Positions 11,253-22,675 are shown, numbered from the stretch's first letter. The stretch: 64,000 nucleotides of DNA from Prorocentrum cordatum (GCA_963575745.1 CAUYUJ010018644.1:1-64000); one strand, 5' to 3'. The notes: generated by a model from the sequence alone, not told the origin. Program-made: numbers and translations.

Positions 11253-12441
11253 GCTATCTTCGCGCGCCAGAGCTACGCAAACGCTGCCGAAACGCGCAAA
11301 GCGAGATTATCGTCGCGCCCCTGCAGGCCCAGCCCCGCTACATCCCCATGAACCTGCCTCACCTTGCTCCCCATATTCCTGCCATCGGCCGAGCATCCCT
11401 TCCCGCTGGCAAGGTGAGGCAGCGCAAGCGCGCCTCCTCCAGCGCTTCCTTCACCTCCTCGAGGTCGGGCTTGGACCTGGCGCTGACGGGGAACGAGAAA
11501 TGGCGAGCGAGAAATGGCGAGCAAGCGGGGGTCTCGAGGGCGAGCAGGGGAAGGCGGAGGGAACTGGGGGGGGGGGGCAGGACAAGGGAGCGACACTGGC
11601 GCCACCAAGGGAAGGGCTGACCCTAAGAAGAGAGACAGAGCTCAGAGAACAGAAAAACATGGAGGATCTGGACCAAGGGAACCAACGACTGAGTCACTTC
11701 TCGTTGCGTGCGCCACTGACCTATACATTCCGCCTATACGCGTTTGCATTCGATCATCTCTGCGATCCTGTTTCCTCCCTCTTCCTCATCCTGCCCCCCC
11801 TTCTCCTCCTTCCTCTCAAAGGCCCTTCTGATTCTGTATGCGGGGGCGGGGGCTGACTTCCCCTGGATCGCTTCAGTGAGCGCGTACTTGTGGCCGTCGA
11901 GGGTCTCCACGCTCGTGTTCACCTGGGTCTCGAAGGGCTTCACCACTTCATGGCGTCCGCCTCCCCTACCCCCATATCGCAAAACTCGAGCATGTCAACT
12001 GCAGCTTGGAGTCCCTGGCCTGCGCCAGAAGACCGAGGCGCGCTGGGCATGGATAACACTCTGGCCACCAGAGGCTAGATGATTTATCCATATGTTGTGC
12101 GCCTCGGCCTTCGGCGACATTTCCAAGAAAGCCCAAGACGCACTGCATATGGATAAACATCGCACCCGCAGCAGACGCTGAGAACTGGAAGCAGCGGGGT
12201 GATGGATGGGGATAGCGAGCCTGAAGGGGGATCGAGGAGCGATTCGAGGTCGATGAGTACTGGCGATCGGTCGGGACATCGATCTGCCGCCGAGTTCGAA
12301 CATCACGCTCGAGCCTGCCCAAATCTAACCCCCCCTTCCCACGTCGAGGCCAGCGAGGAGCGCGTGGATCTTGCAGCACTCTCCGAGCAGGGCGCCGTAC
12401 TGGCTAGCGTCGGCGCACGTGTCCTGGGCGATCTCTTTCTC
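11253..12441 (-). CDS. Multi-exon gene, unknown protein
   Basis: Exons read in order: 12,441 to about 12,340 after a CAG acceptor (QEKEIAQDTCADAS, LLGECCKIHALLAGLD); about 12,160-12,010 (MSPKAEAHNIWINHLASG); about 12,020-11,945 (LQAAVDMLEFCDMG); about 11,955-11,815 (VVKPFETQVNTSVETLDG, YALTEAIQG); about 11,485-11,370 (KPDLEEVKEALEEARLRC); and about 11,335-11,253 (ATIISLCAFRQRLRSS) ending in TAG. The frame changes between ADAMK and VVKPF near 11,948 without an obvious intron, so a one-base frameshift or very short intron must be considered. The protein would be about 200 residues, mostly helical, with a Cys pair early on. No family recognised. It starts about 130 bp after the stop of the next upstream gene. 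Confidence 0.55.
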
Positions 12442-12568
12442 CTGGCAGGGCGACGCGCGCGGGAGGCGGACGGTCCGACGAGAAGGGCCTGACTGGGACT
12501 TAAGGGGGGCCGCGCGAGGACGGGGGGGGGTCGAAAGGGTCGATCACGCACTACTCTCATGCATCCCT

Positions 12569-14756
12569 TCAATCCTCATCGCTCTCAGAGCTCGTGTGCT
12601 CGTGCGAGCTCTCGGAGTCGGCCTCGCCTTTGACCTTCTTGTCGTACTTGCTTTTCTTGCTGGCCACCTGCTCCACGGGGGCCTCGCCTGTGCTCATCCT
12701 CGTCTCGATTCTCTGCGACTTGGCCTCTTCGGGGCCGCGCCCCCGCCCCCTCCTCCCCTCTGCTGGGGGTTGACCGGGGGGGCAGGCGGCGTGAGAAGAG
12801 GGACATGCAGAATCAGGGCGCATGGGGAGGGGATGGGGAGGGAGGAGGAGAGGGACACAATCAGGGTGAGGTGAGGAGGCGAGCCCATATGGTGAGGAGC
12901 GGAGGTTTGCAGCACACATTCTGCAGGCACACATGCTGCCAGCGCCAGGCCTTCACATCCACAGCCGACATCTCCACGCGGCGGAAGAGGATCTCGCCCG
13001 TCTGGCGATCGACCTCCCTTTGCCTCAACATATAATATTCTCCCTTCCCCTCCCTCGCCACCCTCTCCTCCCGTACCCTTGGATCCTTTCACCTCCATGT
13101 CTCCTTCGCTCCTTCCATGGGTTACCCATCTCCTCTTTCTGGTAAGCTCCAACAAACTTGAGATCCCACCTAACGCTGGATCTATAAAAGCTGAGGTCCA
13201 TCGAGCTATGCCGAGCGCGGTGCAACCCACCACCAGTGCGAACCTGAGTGTGCGTCTTCTTCATTTTCAGGCAATACTCCTTCACGTTGATGGCGCGCTG
13301 CCAAGCCCTGCGCGGAACAAACGATGCGCGGTAAGAATACAAGGGTCTTGGACGCCCATGCCGATGGTATTTCGAGCGGGGTTGGCAATCGAACGCGGTT
13401 TGAGGATGGGCCGAAGATGGCCAAAGAGGCAATGATGCAACGTTCCCCTTGACTGCATACACGGGCCCGCATCACTGTGCGAACAGGGTAGGCCTACGTC
13501 CGTGCGTCCTCTTCCTCCATCTCCTTCTCTTCCTGCATGCGTCCTCCGTGCGTTCTCCTCTTCCGTGCGTCCTCATCCTCCGTGCGTGTTCCTCATCCTC
13601 CGTACGTCCGTGTGTCCTCCCACTTTACGTCCTCCTCCCTGAACGCAACGGGCAGGCCACGCCTCTGTCCGAACGGGGTGTTCTGGTTGCCCTCGGCCCA
13701 TCCCTCGATGAGAAGGAGGGCGTCGAAGGATTTCCAGTGGTCCGCACTGCACTCCTCGACTCGGCGTTCTTCTGCCTCGATCTTGAGGCTCTCGGCGAAG
13801 CGGAAGTCACCTCCCACCTCTGTGAACCATTTTCTATGTTCTTCTCACTTCGTCGTCCTGATCCTCCTTCAAGTCCTCCTCCTCCTCATCCTCCTCCTCC
13901 TCCGTTTCCTCTCTTCCCTGTTGAGTTCGGGGCCCCTTTCCCGTCGTGTATTCTCCTCCTCCCCCTCCTCACCTTCCTTTTTTTCCCTGTTGAGTGGGGT
14001 CACTCTATCCAGATATTCATGTTTCCTTCCCGTCGTGCATCTCCCGCCCTTCGGGCCCTGGCCCCACCTCGGGACCGCCGCCCCCGCCGATCGAGCACCA
14101 GGGGGGAGGAGAGGCGGCCCCCACCCCAGCCACCATACTTCTGCCACTTGCGGAGCCAGTCGTGCTGCTCGCTGCGCGAGAGGCGTTTGTACGCATCTTT
14201 GACACATTGCTTGGCCGTGGCGAGGTAGTTCCTGCGCGGGCCAGGAGGGCGGGGCGTCTCCGCCTCATCCCCGTGCGTCTTCCTCCGTGCGTCTTCCTCC
14301 GTACGTCCTGCTCCGTGCGAATTCCTCCTATATACTCCGAACGGTTTCGATCTTCAGTGCGTCCGTGCCTCATCCTCCATGTGCATCCTCCTCCTTACGC
14401 TCTCCTTCGTACGTCCTCCTCCTCCTCCTCCTTCTCCTCCTCCTCCTCCTCCTCCTCCTCATCCTCCTCTTTCATATAGGCATCGATCTTCCTGGCCCTC
14501 CACCTCCATGCGGAAGCCTCCTCCATCCCTTCCCCTCGGTACTCATATCCCTGAAGCTGGGATAGGGATGTGCTTGCGACCAAACGCCTCTACCCCTGAA
14601 TCTCTGCAAAAGGCCAGGCGGGGCTGTCCGCATCCGTTGCATCTCATTATCGTGCTGGCTGTTCTCTTTCCGTTTCAAGGCTTTCGCCTTTTTGGCAGCT
14701 GCTTTCTCCTACGCCGTCTTGGGGGCCGCCGCCGCCGCCTTTTTCTTTGGTGCCAT
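12569..14756 (-). CDS. Multi-exon gene; Lys/Ala N-terminus, acidic C-terminus
   Basis: The likely start is ATG at 14,756 (MAPKKKAAAAAPKTA). An in-frame TAG at 14,711-14,709 interrupts a basic stretch that continues EKAAAKKAKALKRKEN. Further exons: about 14,560-14,470 (GYEYRGEGMEEASAWRWR); about 14,240-14,135 (NYLATAKQCVKDAYKRLS, EQHDWLRKWQKYGG); about 13,830-13,620 (FAESLKIEAEERRVEECS, FDALLLIEGWAEG); about 13,320-13,080 (AWQRAINVKEYCLKM, RWDLKFVGAYQKEE); about 13,045-12,900 (EYYMLRQREVDRQTGEIL); and about 12,755-12,569 (KKSKYDKKVKGEADSE, ending SESDED, TGA). Introns hold CCT/GAGG tracts. The basic start and acidic Ser-rich end suggest a nuclear protein (inference). The DHWKSFDALLLIEGW region vaguely recalls proteins that accompany mobile elements in dinoflagellates, but I cannot name a family. 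Confidence 0.6.
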
Positions 14757-14759
14757 CGC

Positions 14760-15736
14760 CTCCCCCCGTCCGACCGCGCGCTGGGGGCCAGCGCCCGCGG
14801 GTCTCGAGACGCCGACGTAAACAACCAGCCTGCTCAATCGATCTGACCTGCTGCAACCCATACAGAGATCAAGGCACGGAGCGACCTGGACGGCAAGCAA
14901 TATCCAGATCGGCCGCGTGCTATGCAAGTATATAGCCCCCCCCCTTCATGAACGTGACCCAGCATGAAATGTGCCCGTGGCCACGTGGTCCACGCGTGCC
15001 ACGTCGCGCGCGCCTGCGCGCGTGCCCATGCTTCGACAGAGCGCGCGCGGACACCTTAAGGGTGCGCGTGTGCAAATGTATTAATGCGTGCTTGTGCGCG
15101 CCACATATGTACACACTAGCCTATATAGAGCGCGTGCGCGTCACTGCGCCCCGTCGCGCTTATAATGCAATATCCAGATCGGTTTGGACGCGCGCCCTTT
15201 TCGCCTGCTTGATCGCCCGCGGGACAGGCATGGGCTCACGGGCGCACGCAGCGCGCCCGCAGCTCTATGCGTCTGTACAGATAACTATCGCCACGTGTAT
15301 AAATGTATATCTATATAGATGGCACACAGGGTGTCGCGGCCTCGAGCGCAACGGCGAGGCGAAGCAAGCGTGGCGGCGCGCGCGCGATCACGCGCGCTAT
15401 ACACGCACGCGCACCCCGCGCGCGCGCACCCACGCGCGCACGCACACACCAACACTTATTTACCGAACGCAATATCCAGATCGGCGAGCCGCGTCCCTTT
15501 TTCGCCTGCTCGCCAGCCGCGAGCGGCGCTCCTGCCTCGAGGACCGATCGCGGCCTGCGCGCGCCCCAGCCCCACCCCCCCTCCGCGGACTGCGGAACGG
15601 CCCCACCGCTGGCCGCGGCGCAGCCAGCGCGATCGGGCGGCTGCCGCGGAGGGCCACCAGGCCTCCCGCGGGGGGGGGCCAGGCACCCCGCCCCCCCCCT
15701 TTAAGGCGCGGGGGGACGGGGGCGGGGGAGGGGTGC
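14760..15736. other. GC-rich, alternating CGCG spacer with a dispersed motif
   Basis: No gene seen. CAATATCCAGATCGG occurs three times (about 14,898, 15,168 and 15,469), the last two followed by similar CGCGTCCCTTTTTCGCCTGC-type text, so a diverged repeat of roughly 270-300 bp is likely. Long GCGC/ACGC runs give spurious open frames. Confidence 0.5.
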
Positions 15737-16304
15737 GAGAACATCAAGAACAGCAAGAACATCAAGAACATTAAAAGAACATTAAAAGAACATTAAAAGA
15801 ACATTAAGAACATTAAGAACATTAAGAACATTAAGAACATCAAGAACATCAAGAACATCAAGAACATTAAAAGAACATTAAAAGAACATTAAAAGAACAT
15901 TAAGAACATTAAGAACATTTAAGAACATCAAGAACATCAAGAACATCAAGAACATCAAGAACATCAAAAGAACATTAAAAGAACATTAAAAGAACATTAA
16001 GAACATCAAGAACATTAAGAACATTAAGAACATCAAAAGAACATTAAAAACATTAAAAGAACATTAAGAACATTAAGAACATTAAGAACATTAAGAACAT
16101 TAAGAACATTAAGAACATCAAGAACATCAAGAACATTAAAAGAACATTAAAAGAACATTAAAAGAACATTAAGAACATTAAGAACATTAAGAACATTAAG
16201 AACATTAAGAACATTAAAAGAACATTAAAAGAACATTAAAAGAACGTTAAGAACATTAAGAACATCAAGAACATTAAGAACATTAAGAACATTAAGAACA
16301 TCAG
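15737..16304. repeat. (AAGAACATT)n / (AAAAGAACATT)n array
   Basis: About 570 bp built almost only from AAGAACATT, AAGAACATC and AAAAGAACATT. A-rich on plus, T-rich on minus. Flanks on both sides are very GC-rich, so the composition switch is abrupt. Confidence 0.95.
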
Positions 16305-18003
16305 AAGCACCACGCTGCGCAGGGGGTGGGGGCAAGCGGGGCGGGCGCGCTGGCGCGGGCGTCGACGGCGGCGCCCGCGCGCCTCTGCGCCGCCCCGACG
16401 TGGCCTTCGCTGGCCCCGCGGGTCGGCGCGTGGCGCGCGGGCAGCCCCTCTCTGCCCCTTTCGAAGCGCGCCCGCCCTGCGGGCCCCTCCCCCGCGCCTG
16501 CGGGTTGGCCGCGCAACGCGCCAGGTGCTCAGCAGGGTGCGCGCCGAGGCAGCGGGGCGCGCGCGGAGGGCCACGGGCGCGGTGGCTCGCGTATCGGGAC
16601 GGGGCGGTGGACGGTGCATGGCGGTGCGGGCTAGCCCCGCACCGCCATGTGCAATCCCCCGCGCCGCCCTTTGCACGCGGCCCCCAAGCGCCGTGGCCAC
16701 CGCGCACGCCACGAGTCGGCCCGCGACCCTGCTGCGCGCTGGCGCAGCGCTGGTGCCCAACGCGGCTGCTTAAGCTGCTGCAGTGTAGGTAAAACGTAGC
16801 AGGGTCAAGTCGTCCGCGTGGCGCCGCGGGCAAGCCCAGGCGCACCTGGGCGAATGGAGGGGGGGTCTCTCCCATGCGCGCGTTGCGCGCGCACGCGCGC
16901 GCCAACGCACACGAAAGCACACACACACACCCACACACACGCACGCGCACATGCACACGCACATGCACACGTTATGCGTTGCGACAGGGCGCGGCGCGCC
17001 GCGTCAAGCACGACGCGCGCAGACGCGCGCACACGCACACGCACAACCACACGCCCACAGCACATACACACAACGCACACATACACGCACACAGACACAC
17101 GCGGCAAGACAGAACACGCGAACCGCGCTCTAGCATTTAGATTTCGTTCCGTTGTGTGGTATGGTGCTCAGGGCCGCAGAGCAACGACGCAGTGCCAAGC
17201 GGACATACGCGACTGAGGGATTGTTTGTTGATTGCGTGATGCATGGGTACGTGCTCATGGACATGTACTTTGGTACGCGGCTGCGTGCTTAAAGGTGCCT
17301 GCATTTGTCACGGTATACGCCCAGTGTGTATGTGCACGTGTCGGTCGCGCACTTATTATGGATCTAGTGTATTGTGTATGCGTAGACGTTGAATAAATGC
17401 GCACGTATACACATGTATGTACAACTGTACACACTGCTTCTTATATATACATACGCGATGCATTAATGCATCTGCATATATCCACAGAGTGAGAGGCCTG
17501 CGGTCGGTCACTGTCCTTGGGTGCGTGGTTAAAGTGGGGCCCCGTGATGCGGATCACCGTAGTCGTTGTGGTCGTCGTCGTCATCGACGCCGTCGTCGTC
17601 GTCGTCGTCGTTGTTGTTGTTGGTGGTGCTTTTGGTGTTGGTTTTGTTGTTGGTTTTGTTGTTGGTGGTGTTGTTGTTGTTGTTATTTCATGGTGGTGTA
17701 GTTGTTTGCTGTTTGGTGGCTTGTTTGTTTGGTTGTTTGATTGTTGTTGGTGTTGCTGCTCGGCGCCATACCACTCGCGAGCCACCCCGCCACCCGCGTT
17801 GCTCCAACGAAAAAATCGGCGCCTGCAAGAGTAAGCGCCTGTGGCGGGGGTCTTCGGGGCCTCGCAGACTGCAGACGCCCCCGCCGCCCCCTCATTCTTA
17901 TCCGCGACCGTGAGGCGTCATCTGCATACGCATGTGTATATAGAGATAAAATATGCGCACACGCGCGCGCGGCCAGCGCACCCAACCTCCGTGCACACTG
18001 CGT
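16305..18003. other. GC-rich then low-complexity, no accepted gene
   Basis: 16.3-16.8 kb is over-rich in GCGC with open frames in all directions, so none is trusted. 16.9-17.1 kb is CACACG-rich. 17.56-17.75 kb is GTC/GTT/TGG trinucleotide DNA. A minus frame near 17,900-17,780 (ALTLAGADFFVGATRVAG) might be a terminal exon but is unsupported. Confidence 0.4.
16617..16649. repeat. GC-rich hairpin, 14-bp arms
   Basis: CATGGCGGTGCGGG, a five-base loop CTAGC, then the exact reverse complement CCCGCACCGCCATG. No role can be assigned. Confidence 0.9.
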
Positions 18004-18432
18004 TCACTTAGCGAAGTTGTTGCGCCACGTTACCTCCTCTGAGTCCGCCCCTTCCTCCTGCATACCGGTCCTCCTCCTCCTCGTAGGGTTCGTGCCCATC
18101 CTGCGTTTCGCCCCCCATCCTCACCGATTGAATCCGCATCCGGTGATCATCTAATTCTTCTCCTCGTGGGACCTCTCCTTCCCCCTTGATCAGGGTGGTC
18201 ATGCTAACTCCCATGCGCGCACTTCCAGATGCGCCCCTTTTCGCTTGCTGTTGCGGGGTTCGGCTCGAAGGGGGCTCGCGAGAGCTAGCAGGCCCAGGCT
18301 GTAGCTCGATCCGTCTGGCTGCACGTACCCTGGCACGCACCAGCAATTCACATCGAAGACATCCTCCGATCTGACATGCATGTTCTGACATCGGACTGTA
18401 TAAATTATTTTGACCTGCGCGGAAACAGCCAT
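18004..18432 (-). CDS. Small two- or three-exon gene, unknown
   Basis: ATG at 18,432 starts MAVSAQVKIIYTVRCQN, followed by EDVFDVNCWCVPGYVQPDG (exon 1 to about 18,285). A second exon, about 18,215-18,045, reads TLIKGEGEVPRGEELDDH then GGETQDGHEPYEEEEDR. The end is either TAA at 18,008 in that frame or, after a short splice, EEVTWRNNFAK with TGA at 18,004. The product would be about 130 residues with a Cys-x-Cys and an acidic second half. No family recognised. Confidence 0.5.
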
Positions 18433-18791
18433 CTGCCGATGCACGTGTGAAATTCAGCGGGCAACGGTTCAAGCGACGAAACGCCCTCGCAAGGTGCATC
18501 TGGACACAAGCGACATTGAATGATTCAGACACCTTATGCAGCGCTACCCACTTACTTCATCCATAGGGCCAGTGCCCCTATCCCTGACGAACGAACAACA
18601 CGGACCCATACCCATAGGACGGAAGGGGGCTATGTGTGCGTGTTGTCGAATGGGGGGTCCCCGCTCGAACGGGATCCTCGAGTACCCATAGCCAGTCCTC
18701 CTCCCTCCGACGCTCCTATGGGCACGGGCGTGTGTGTTGTTTGTTCGGCACTCCCTCCCATATGTTGCATGGCGCTCGAGCTCGCTTCCCG

Positions 18792-19040
18792 TCAGCGCGG
18801 GCAGCTCCCCTCGCGGCGCGGAAGATGCCCGTCATCAGGCGCACGCTGCGCCTCCCCTATTCTGGAAACCGATCTTGTTGATTGCTTAAGCGAGACAACG
18901 AAATCACCTCCCCATACATTATGTATGACCAGGAGTGGAGTTGAAACACTACCCTTGCCAATCTTGCAGACGCTGACATTCGGGGAGAGGCGATCAGGAA
19001 AACAAGAGTTTAGATTGCAACGTCCCCCGCCTCGATCTGA
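18792..19040 (-). CDS. Terminal exon of unknown gene
   Basis: About 80 codons open on the minus strand without ATG: NVSVCKIGKGSVSTPLL, VIHNVWGGDFVVSLKQS, RIGEAQRAPDDGHLPRR, then TGA at 18,794-18,792. Residue composition is protein-like with alternating beta-type hydrophobics. It precedes the small gene at 18.0-18.4 kb by about 350 bp on the same strand. Unrecognised. Confidence 0.45.
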   Translation of the reverse strand, partial: SDRGGGRCNLNSCFPDRLSPNVSVCKIGKGSVSTPLLVIHNVWGGDFVVSLKQSTRSVSRIGEAQRAPDDGHLPRREGSCPR

Positions 19041-19384
19041 ATCCCCTTCTCCCCGACACCCGCGACGCTACATCAACATTTGCATGTTCCGTCTCTGACG
19101 CCCCCTCCCGCTTCCATCCAACATCATCTTGACATGCGCCCTCCCCAGAGCGCCGATGCAATATGAAGCAGCCCGTTCACAGCATAAATAAGAATACACC
19201 CAGTGCGTGGTGTAGAAGATGTTCTGAATATGCTGCACCTCCCCTCGCCGCTGTTAGGTTATTCCCGAGCTCCTCCTACCGTGCGCCCGGCTGGCCTTCT
19301 TCCCCGTAGTGCTTCGATCTTCGTTCGTCCTAGTCTCCTCGTATATCCTCGCCCTCCTCTTCGGGCAAGTCGTCGTCGCCACCG

Positions 19385-19640
19385 TAACCATCACAGCCAT
19401 CGCCATCGTCACCACAATCATCATTACCACCATCATCGTGGCCATCATCATCATCATCATCATCACCATCATCATCATCATCGTCATCAGCATCATCATC
19501 ATCACCATCATCAGCATCAACATCATCAACATCATCATCATCATTAGCATCATCATCAGCATCATCATCATCATCACCACCACCATCACCATCCATAGCA
19601 CTCGCCATCGTCAGGTTCAGTGTCACCACCACCACCACCA
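19385..19640. repeat. (ATC)n / (CAC)n trinucleotide tract
   Basis: Interrupted ATC/ACC repeats. Just downstream of the charged-protein gene on the minus strand. His-, Ile- or Asp/Met-rich open frames here are artefacts. No gene in 19,041-19,384. Confidence 0.9.
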
Positions 19641-19713
19641 TCACCGCATCATCGCCGCCACGACCATCCCCATGCGAAGTCGCGGCGCACACTCTGTGGG
19701 CACCCTCCCCACC

Positions 19714-21255
19714 TCAGAGACCGTCCACGACCTCCTGCCTGATGAGCTTCACCTGCCCCTTGTCGACCGTGCCCTGCTCGACGATCTTCTCCCTGATCTT
19801 CTCGATGACGATGGTGCTCATGGACGGGCCGTCCGTCTGGCCGTACTTGTGCATGATCGCCTCTGTCCATTGGGCGTGGGCGACCTGGACCAGCTGCCTC
19901 CACTGCGAAGTGCAATCCTCGCTGTCCTTGCACTGCAGCCTCGTGAGCCCCTCTGTGAGGCGCTGCCGCACCTTCACCCAGAACTTCCCAGCCACGTCGA
20001 CGACGACCATGGAGGCACCTGGTGGCGGCGCCGAGGCCCCGACGTGCGCAACCTGCTCATCGGCGTCGGCGTCGTCCTCGACGACAGTGTCTGGGCACTC
20101 CTAAACATCCTCCTCTGGGTCCTCCTCATCTGCGTTCTCCTCCTCGGGCTCCTCGGCCGCGATCTCCTCTCCGAGATCTCCGCCGTCGGCAGGGCCCCCG
20201 TCGTCGTCGTCGATATACAAGGTGACCTCATCCTCATCCTCATCATCCTTGATGGCAGCCTTCTTGGCAGCTGCCGTTGGTCCTGCAGCTGCAGGCCTCT
20301 TCGTGGGAGCTGCCTTGGGTCCACCTGCCGCCTTGGGTGCACCTGCCTTGGGTCCACCTGCCGCCTTGGGTGCACCTGCTGCCTTGGGTCCACCTGCCGC
20401 CTTGGGTCCACCTGTCGCCTTGGGTCCGCCTGCCGCCTTGGGTACACCTGCCTTGGGTCCACCTGCCGCCTTGGGTACACCTGCTGCCTTGGGTCCACCT
20501 GCCGCCTTGGGTCCACCTGTCGCCTTGGGTCCGCCTGCCGCCTTGGGTCCGCCTGCCGCCTTGAGTCCACCTGCCGCCTTGGGTCCACCTGCTGCTGCCT
20601 TGGGTCCACCTGCCGCCGTAGGTCCGCCTGCTGCCTTGGGTCCACCACCTGCTGCCTTGGGTCCACCTGCTGCCTTGGGTGCACCACCTGCTGCCTTGGG
20701 TCCACCACCTGCTGCCTTGGGCCCGCCTGCTGCCGTGGACTTCTTCTTGGCTGCCTCCTTGGCCCTTGGCGCTGGGCTCGATGCCATCTCTGGCGGGATG
20801 GCGTCCATCAGCGCGTTGATGCCGTGCCCGCTGGACTTGCTCTTCTTCGACTTGATCTTGCGGCCGCGCTTCACGCCGCGGCGCCTCGGGGTCCGCGCGG
20901 CCGCGGCGCCAGTCAGGCTCTCCCAGAAGGCCATCTCAATCTGCCGCGCTGGCGCGGCTGCACTCGAGGATACACCTGCGCCGACGCCGTCGGGTGGAGC
21001 ACTCGAGGATGCACCTGCAGCAGCGCCGTCGGGCGGAGCACTCGAGGATGCACCTGCAGCAGCGCCGTCTGGTGGAGCAACTAGAGAGGATGCACCTGCA
21101 GCAGCGCCGTCGCCAGGTGGAGCAACTAGAGAGGATGCACCTGCGCCGTCCCAGGCAGCACCCTGCGCATACATATCAGCTGCGGTCATGGGCTGATCCG
21201 CGTCGAACTGCTCATCTTTGATCGGCAGTGGCTCGCAGTCCTCCCCTCAGGATAT
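19714..21255 (-). CDS. Highly charged repeat protein, interrupted by TAG
   Basis: The frame opens after TGA near 21,256 (EDCEPLPIKDEQFDADQP precedes the first ATG at 21,189). In order: Ala/Pro/Ser repeats (GASSSAPPDGAAA); a basic cluster RRGVKRGRKIKSKKSKS, a plausible nuclear localisation signal; roughly 25 units of PKAAGG-type repeats; then a long Asp/Glu tail. TAG at 20,103-20,101 ends the frame, but the same frame continues ECPDTVVEDDADADEQV into a globular-looking part (GKFWVKVRQRLTEGL, EAIMHKYGQTDGPSMS) ending with TGA at 19,714. Basic Lys/Ala/Pro/Gly repeats recall histone H1-like or nucleolar polyampholyte proteins; this is an analogy only. The (AT)n tract and TGAG just upstream could be an intron acceptor. 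Confidence 0.65.
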
Positions 21256-21811
21256 ATATATATATATATATATATGCATGCACAAGTATACATACTTATA
21301 TATATAGGGAGGAAGACGAGGGAACTAATGAGCAGGACGAGAGGAGAGGGGCACAAAGGACGACGTAGCCGTGGCGAGGGCGGCAAACGCAATAATTAGC
21401 AAGGGGATCGGGGGCCACGAGACTTGGGTTCGGCCCCGTTCGCAGGACAAGCATGCCATCTTATCTGTAGGCTGGTGCGTTGACCCCGCCCGCTCTCGCA
21501 TTGCCCCCTCAACCAAACAGCAGGACAAAGGTCACTGGCAGAAACGGGACAACCGAAAGATGCCGACAACGTACCCTCGGGAAGGAAGCGAGGACCGCGA
21601 AGTAGCAGAGACACGGCACTGCCACTGAACTGAAAATTTAAACCATCCGCACGCACGAAACAGCAGAGCCCTCCTCGTACTCGAAATTGATCCTCCATCA
21701 TCCCCCATCACCCCCTTTACATCCGCCCTTTCGGGGAATTATCCCTCGTCTCCTAGCTCCTCCTGGTCACCTTTCCCACTCCCATGCCATATAGCCCTCC
21801 TCCTTCCCCCC
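21256..21811. other. No gene seen
   Basis: Contains (TA)n at 21,254-21,275 and otherwise unremarkable sequence. A minus frame at 21,700-21,400 lacks convincing protein character. Confidence 0.4.
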
Positions 21812-22630
21812 CTCAATGTGCTCGCCATGGCAGTCCCCCCATAGCTTCCTGGGGGATCTCCAAGGCCTCGCGCATCTTCTCCATCAGGTCAGAGTCGGGC
21901 ACTTCTTCGATCTCTTCATCCAGCGAGACCTGCCACCCATGTTAGTCCGAGCGTTGTCACTCACTAGGTGGCGAGGCCAGGAGGACAACGCGAAGTGTGT
22001 ATATCACTGAATTCAAGCGAAGCGTGCGGGTCCAAACCACTGATGGTCATCCTGTTCCTCCTCATCCCCTGGCCCCTCCCGCTCCTCCTCTCCCCACTTC
22101 GAGCCACCTGCCGATCCGGCCTCTCCCGTGCCATTCCCTCCTCTTCCTCCTCCGCCCTCTCCTCGAGGAAAGGTGTGTTGCGACGGATTGGTCGCTCTCT
22201 ACTCTGAATTGAGTTGCATTGTTTTCAAAGTAGGCGCGGGTGTCTACCTGGAGCGGTTCTGACTCGAAATCTGCGACCCAGAGTCTTCGACCCCAGAAAG
22301 CTGGCCAGAATCGGAGAGCCCTCCCTGCTCATATACATTGTCCTCCTCGCTCCCCCTCGCATTGCTCGCCCTGGTCGTCATCCTCTCCTTGCCCGTGCTC
22401 TTAAGATCGCCATCGAATCCCTTGCTCTAGCCGTGCGCGCGCACGCGCGCGCGCACACGCGCACACTCGTGCACGCACACGCGCGCCCGCCGCTTCCATG
22501 CGCGACAATCCCCACCGACCATGTCGTCACTCATGATGTCGCGGGCCTTAATCCGCTGGCGGTGCGCGAAGCCGATGCGGAACTGGCGGCAGAGCAAGAA
22601 CCTCGCTGGCACAAAGCGATGACCCCATAA
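21812..22630 (-). CDS. Multi-exon gene or 3' part of the next gene
   Basis: Segments: about 22,617-22,490 after a CAG (FLLCRQFRIGFAHRQRIK, ARDIMSDDMVG); about 22,335-22,165 (RFWPAFWGRRLWVADFES, QVDTRAYFENNATQF); about 22,060-22,010 (DEEEQDDHQWFGPARFA); and 21,938-21,812 after CAG (VSLDEEIEEVPDSDLMEK, EALEIPQEAMGGLPWR), ending TGA. The segments read as genuine protein: aromatic-rich in the middle and acidic at the end. No family recognised. Because the next exons upstream (22.95-23.20 kb) end at a GT donor, this may be the 3' end of one long gene starting at 25,791. Confidence 0.5.
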
Positions 22631-22675
22631 TAAGCTCACGCGGCGTAAGAAAGGAGGCAAGCCCACGAGGACACT

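Noticed and set aside
15737-16304. Telomere-like repeat
   Set aside because: Unit AAGAACATT does not resemble the TTTAGGG telomere repeat and both ends are internal sequence.
16225-16970. Long GC-rich open frames
   Set aside because: Extreme GC content suppresses stop codons; overlapping frames on both strands are all open and Ala/Arg/Pro-rich.
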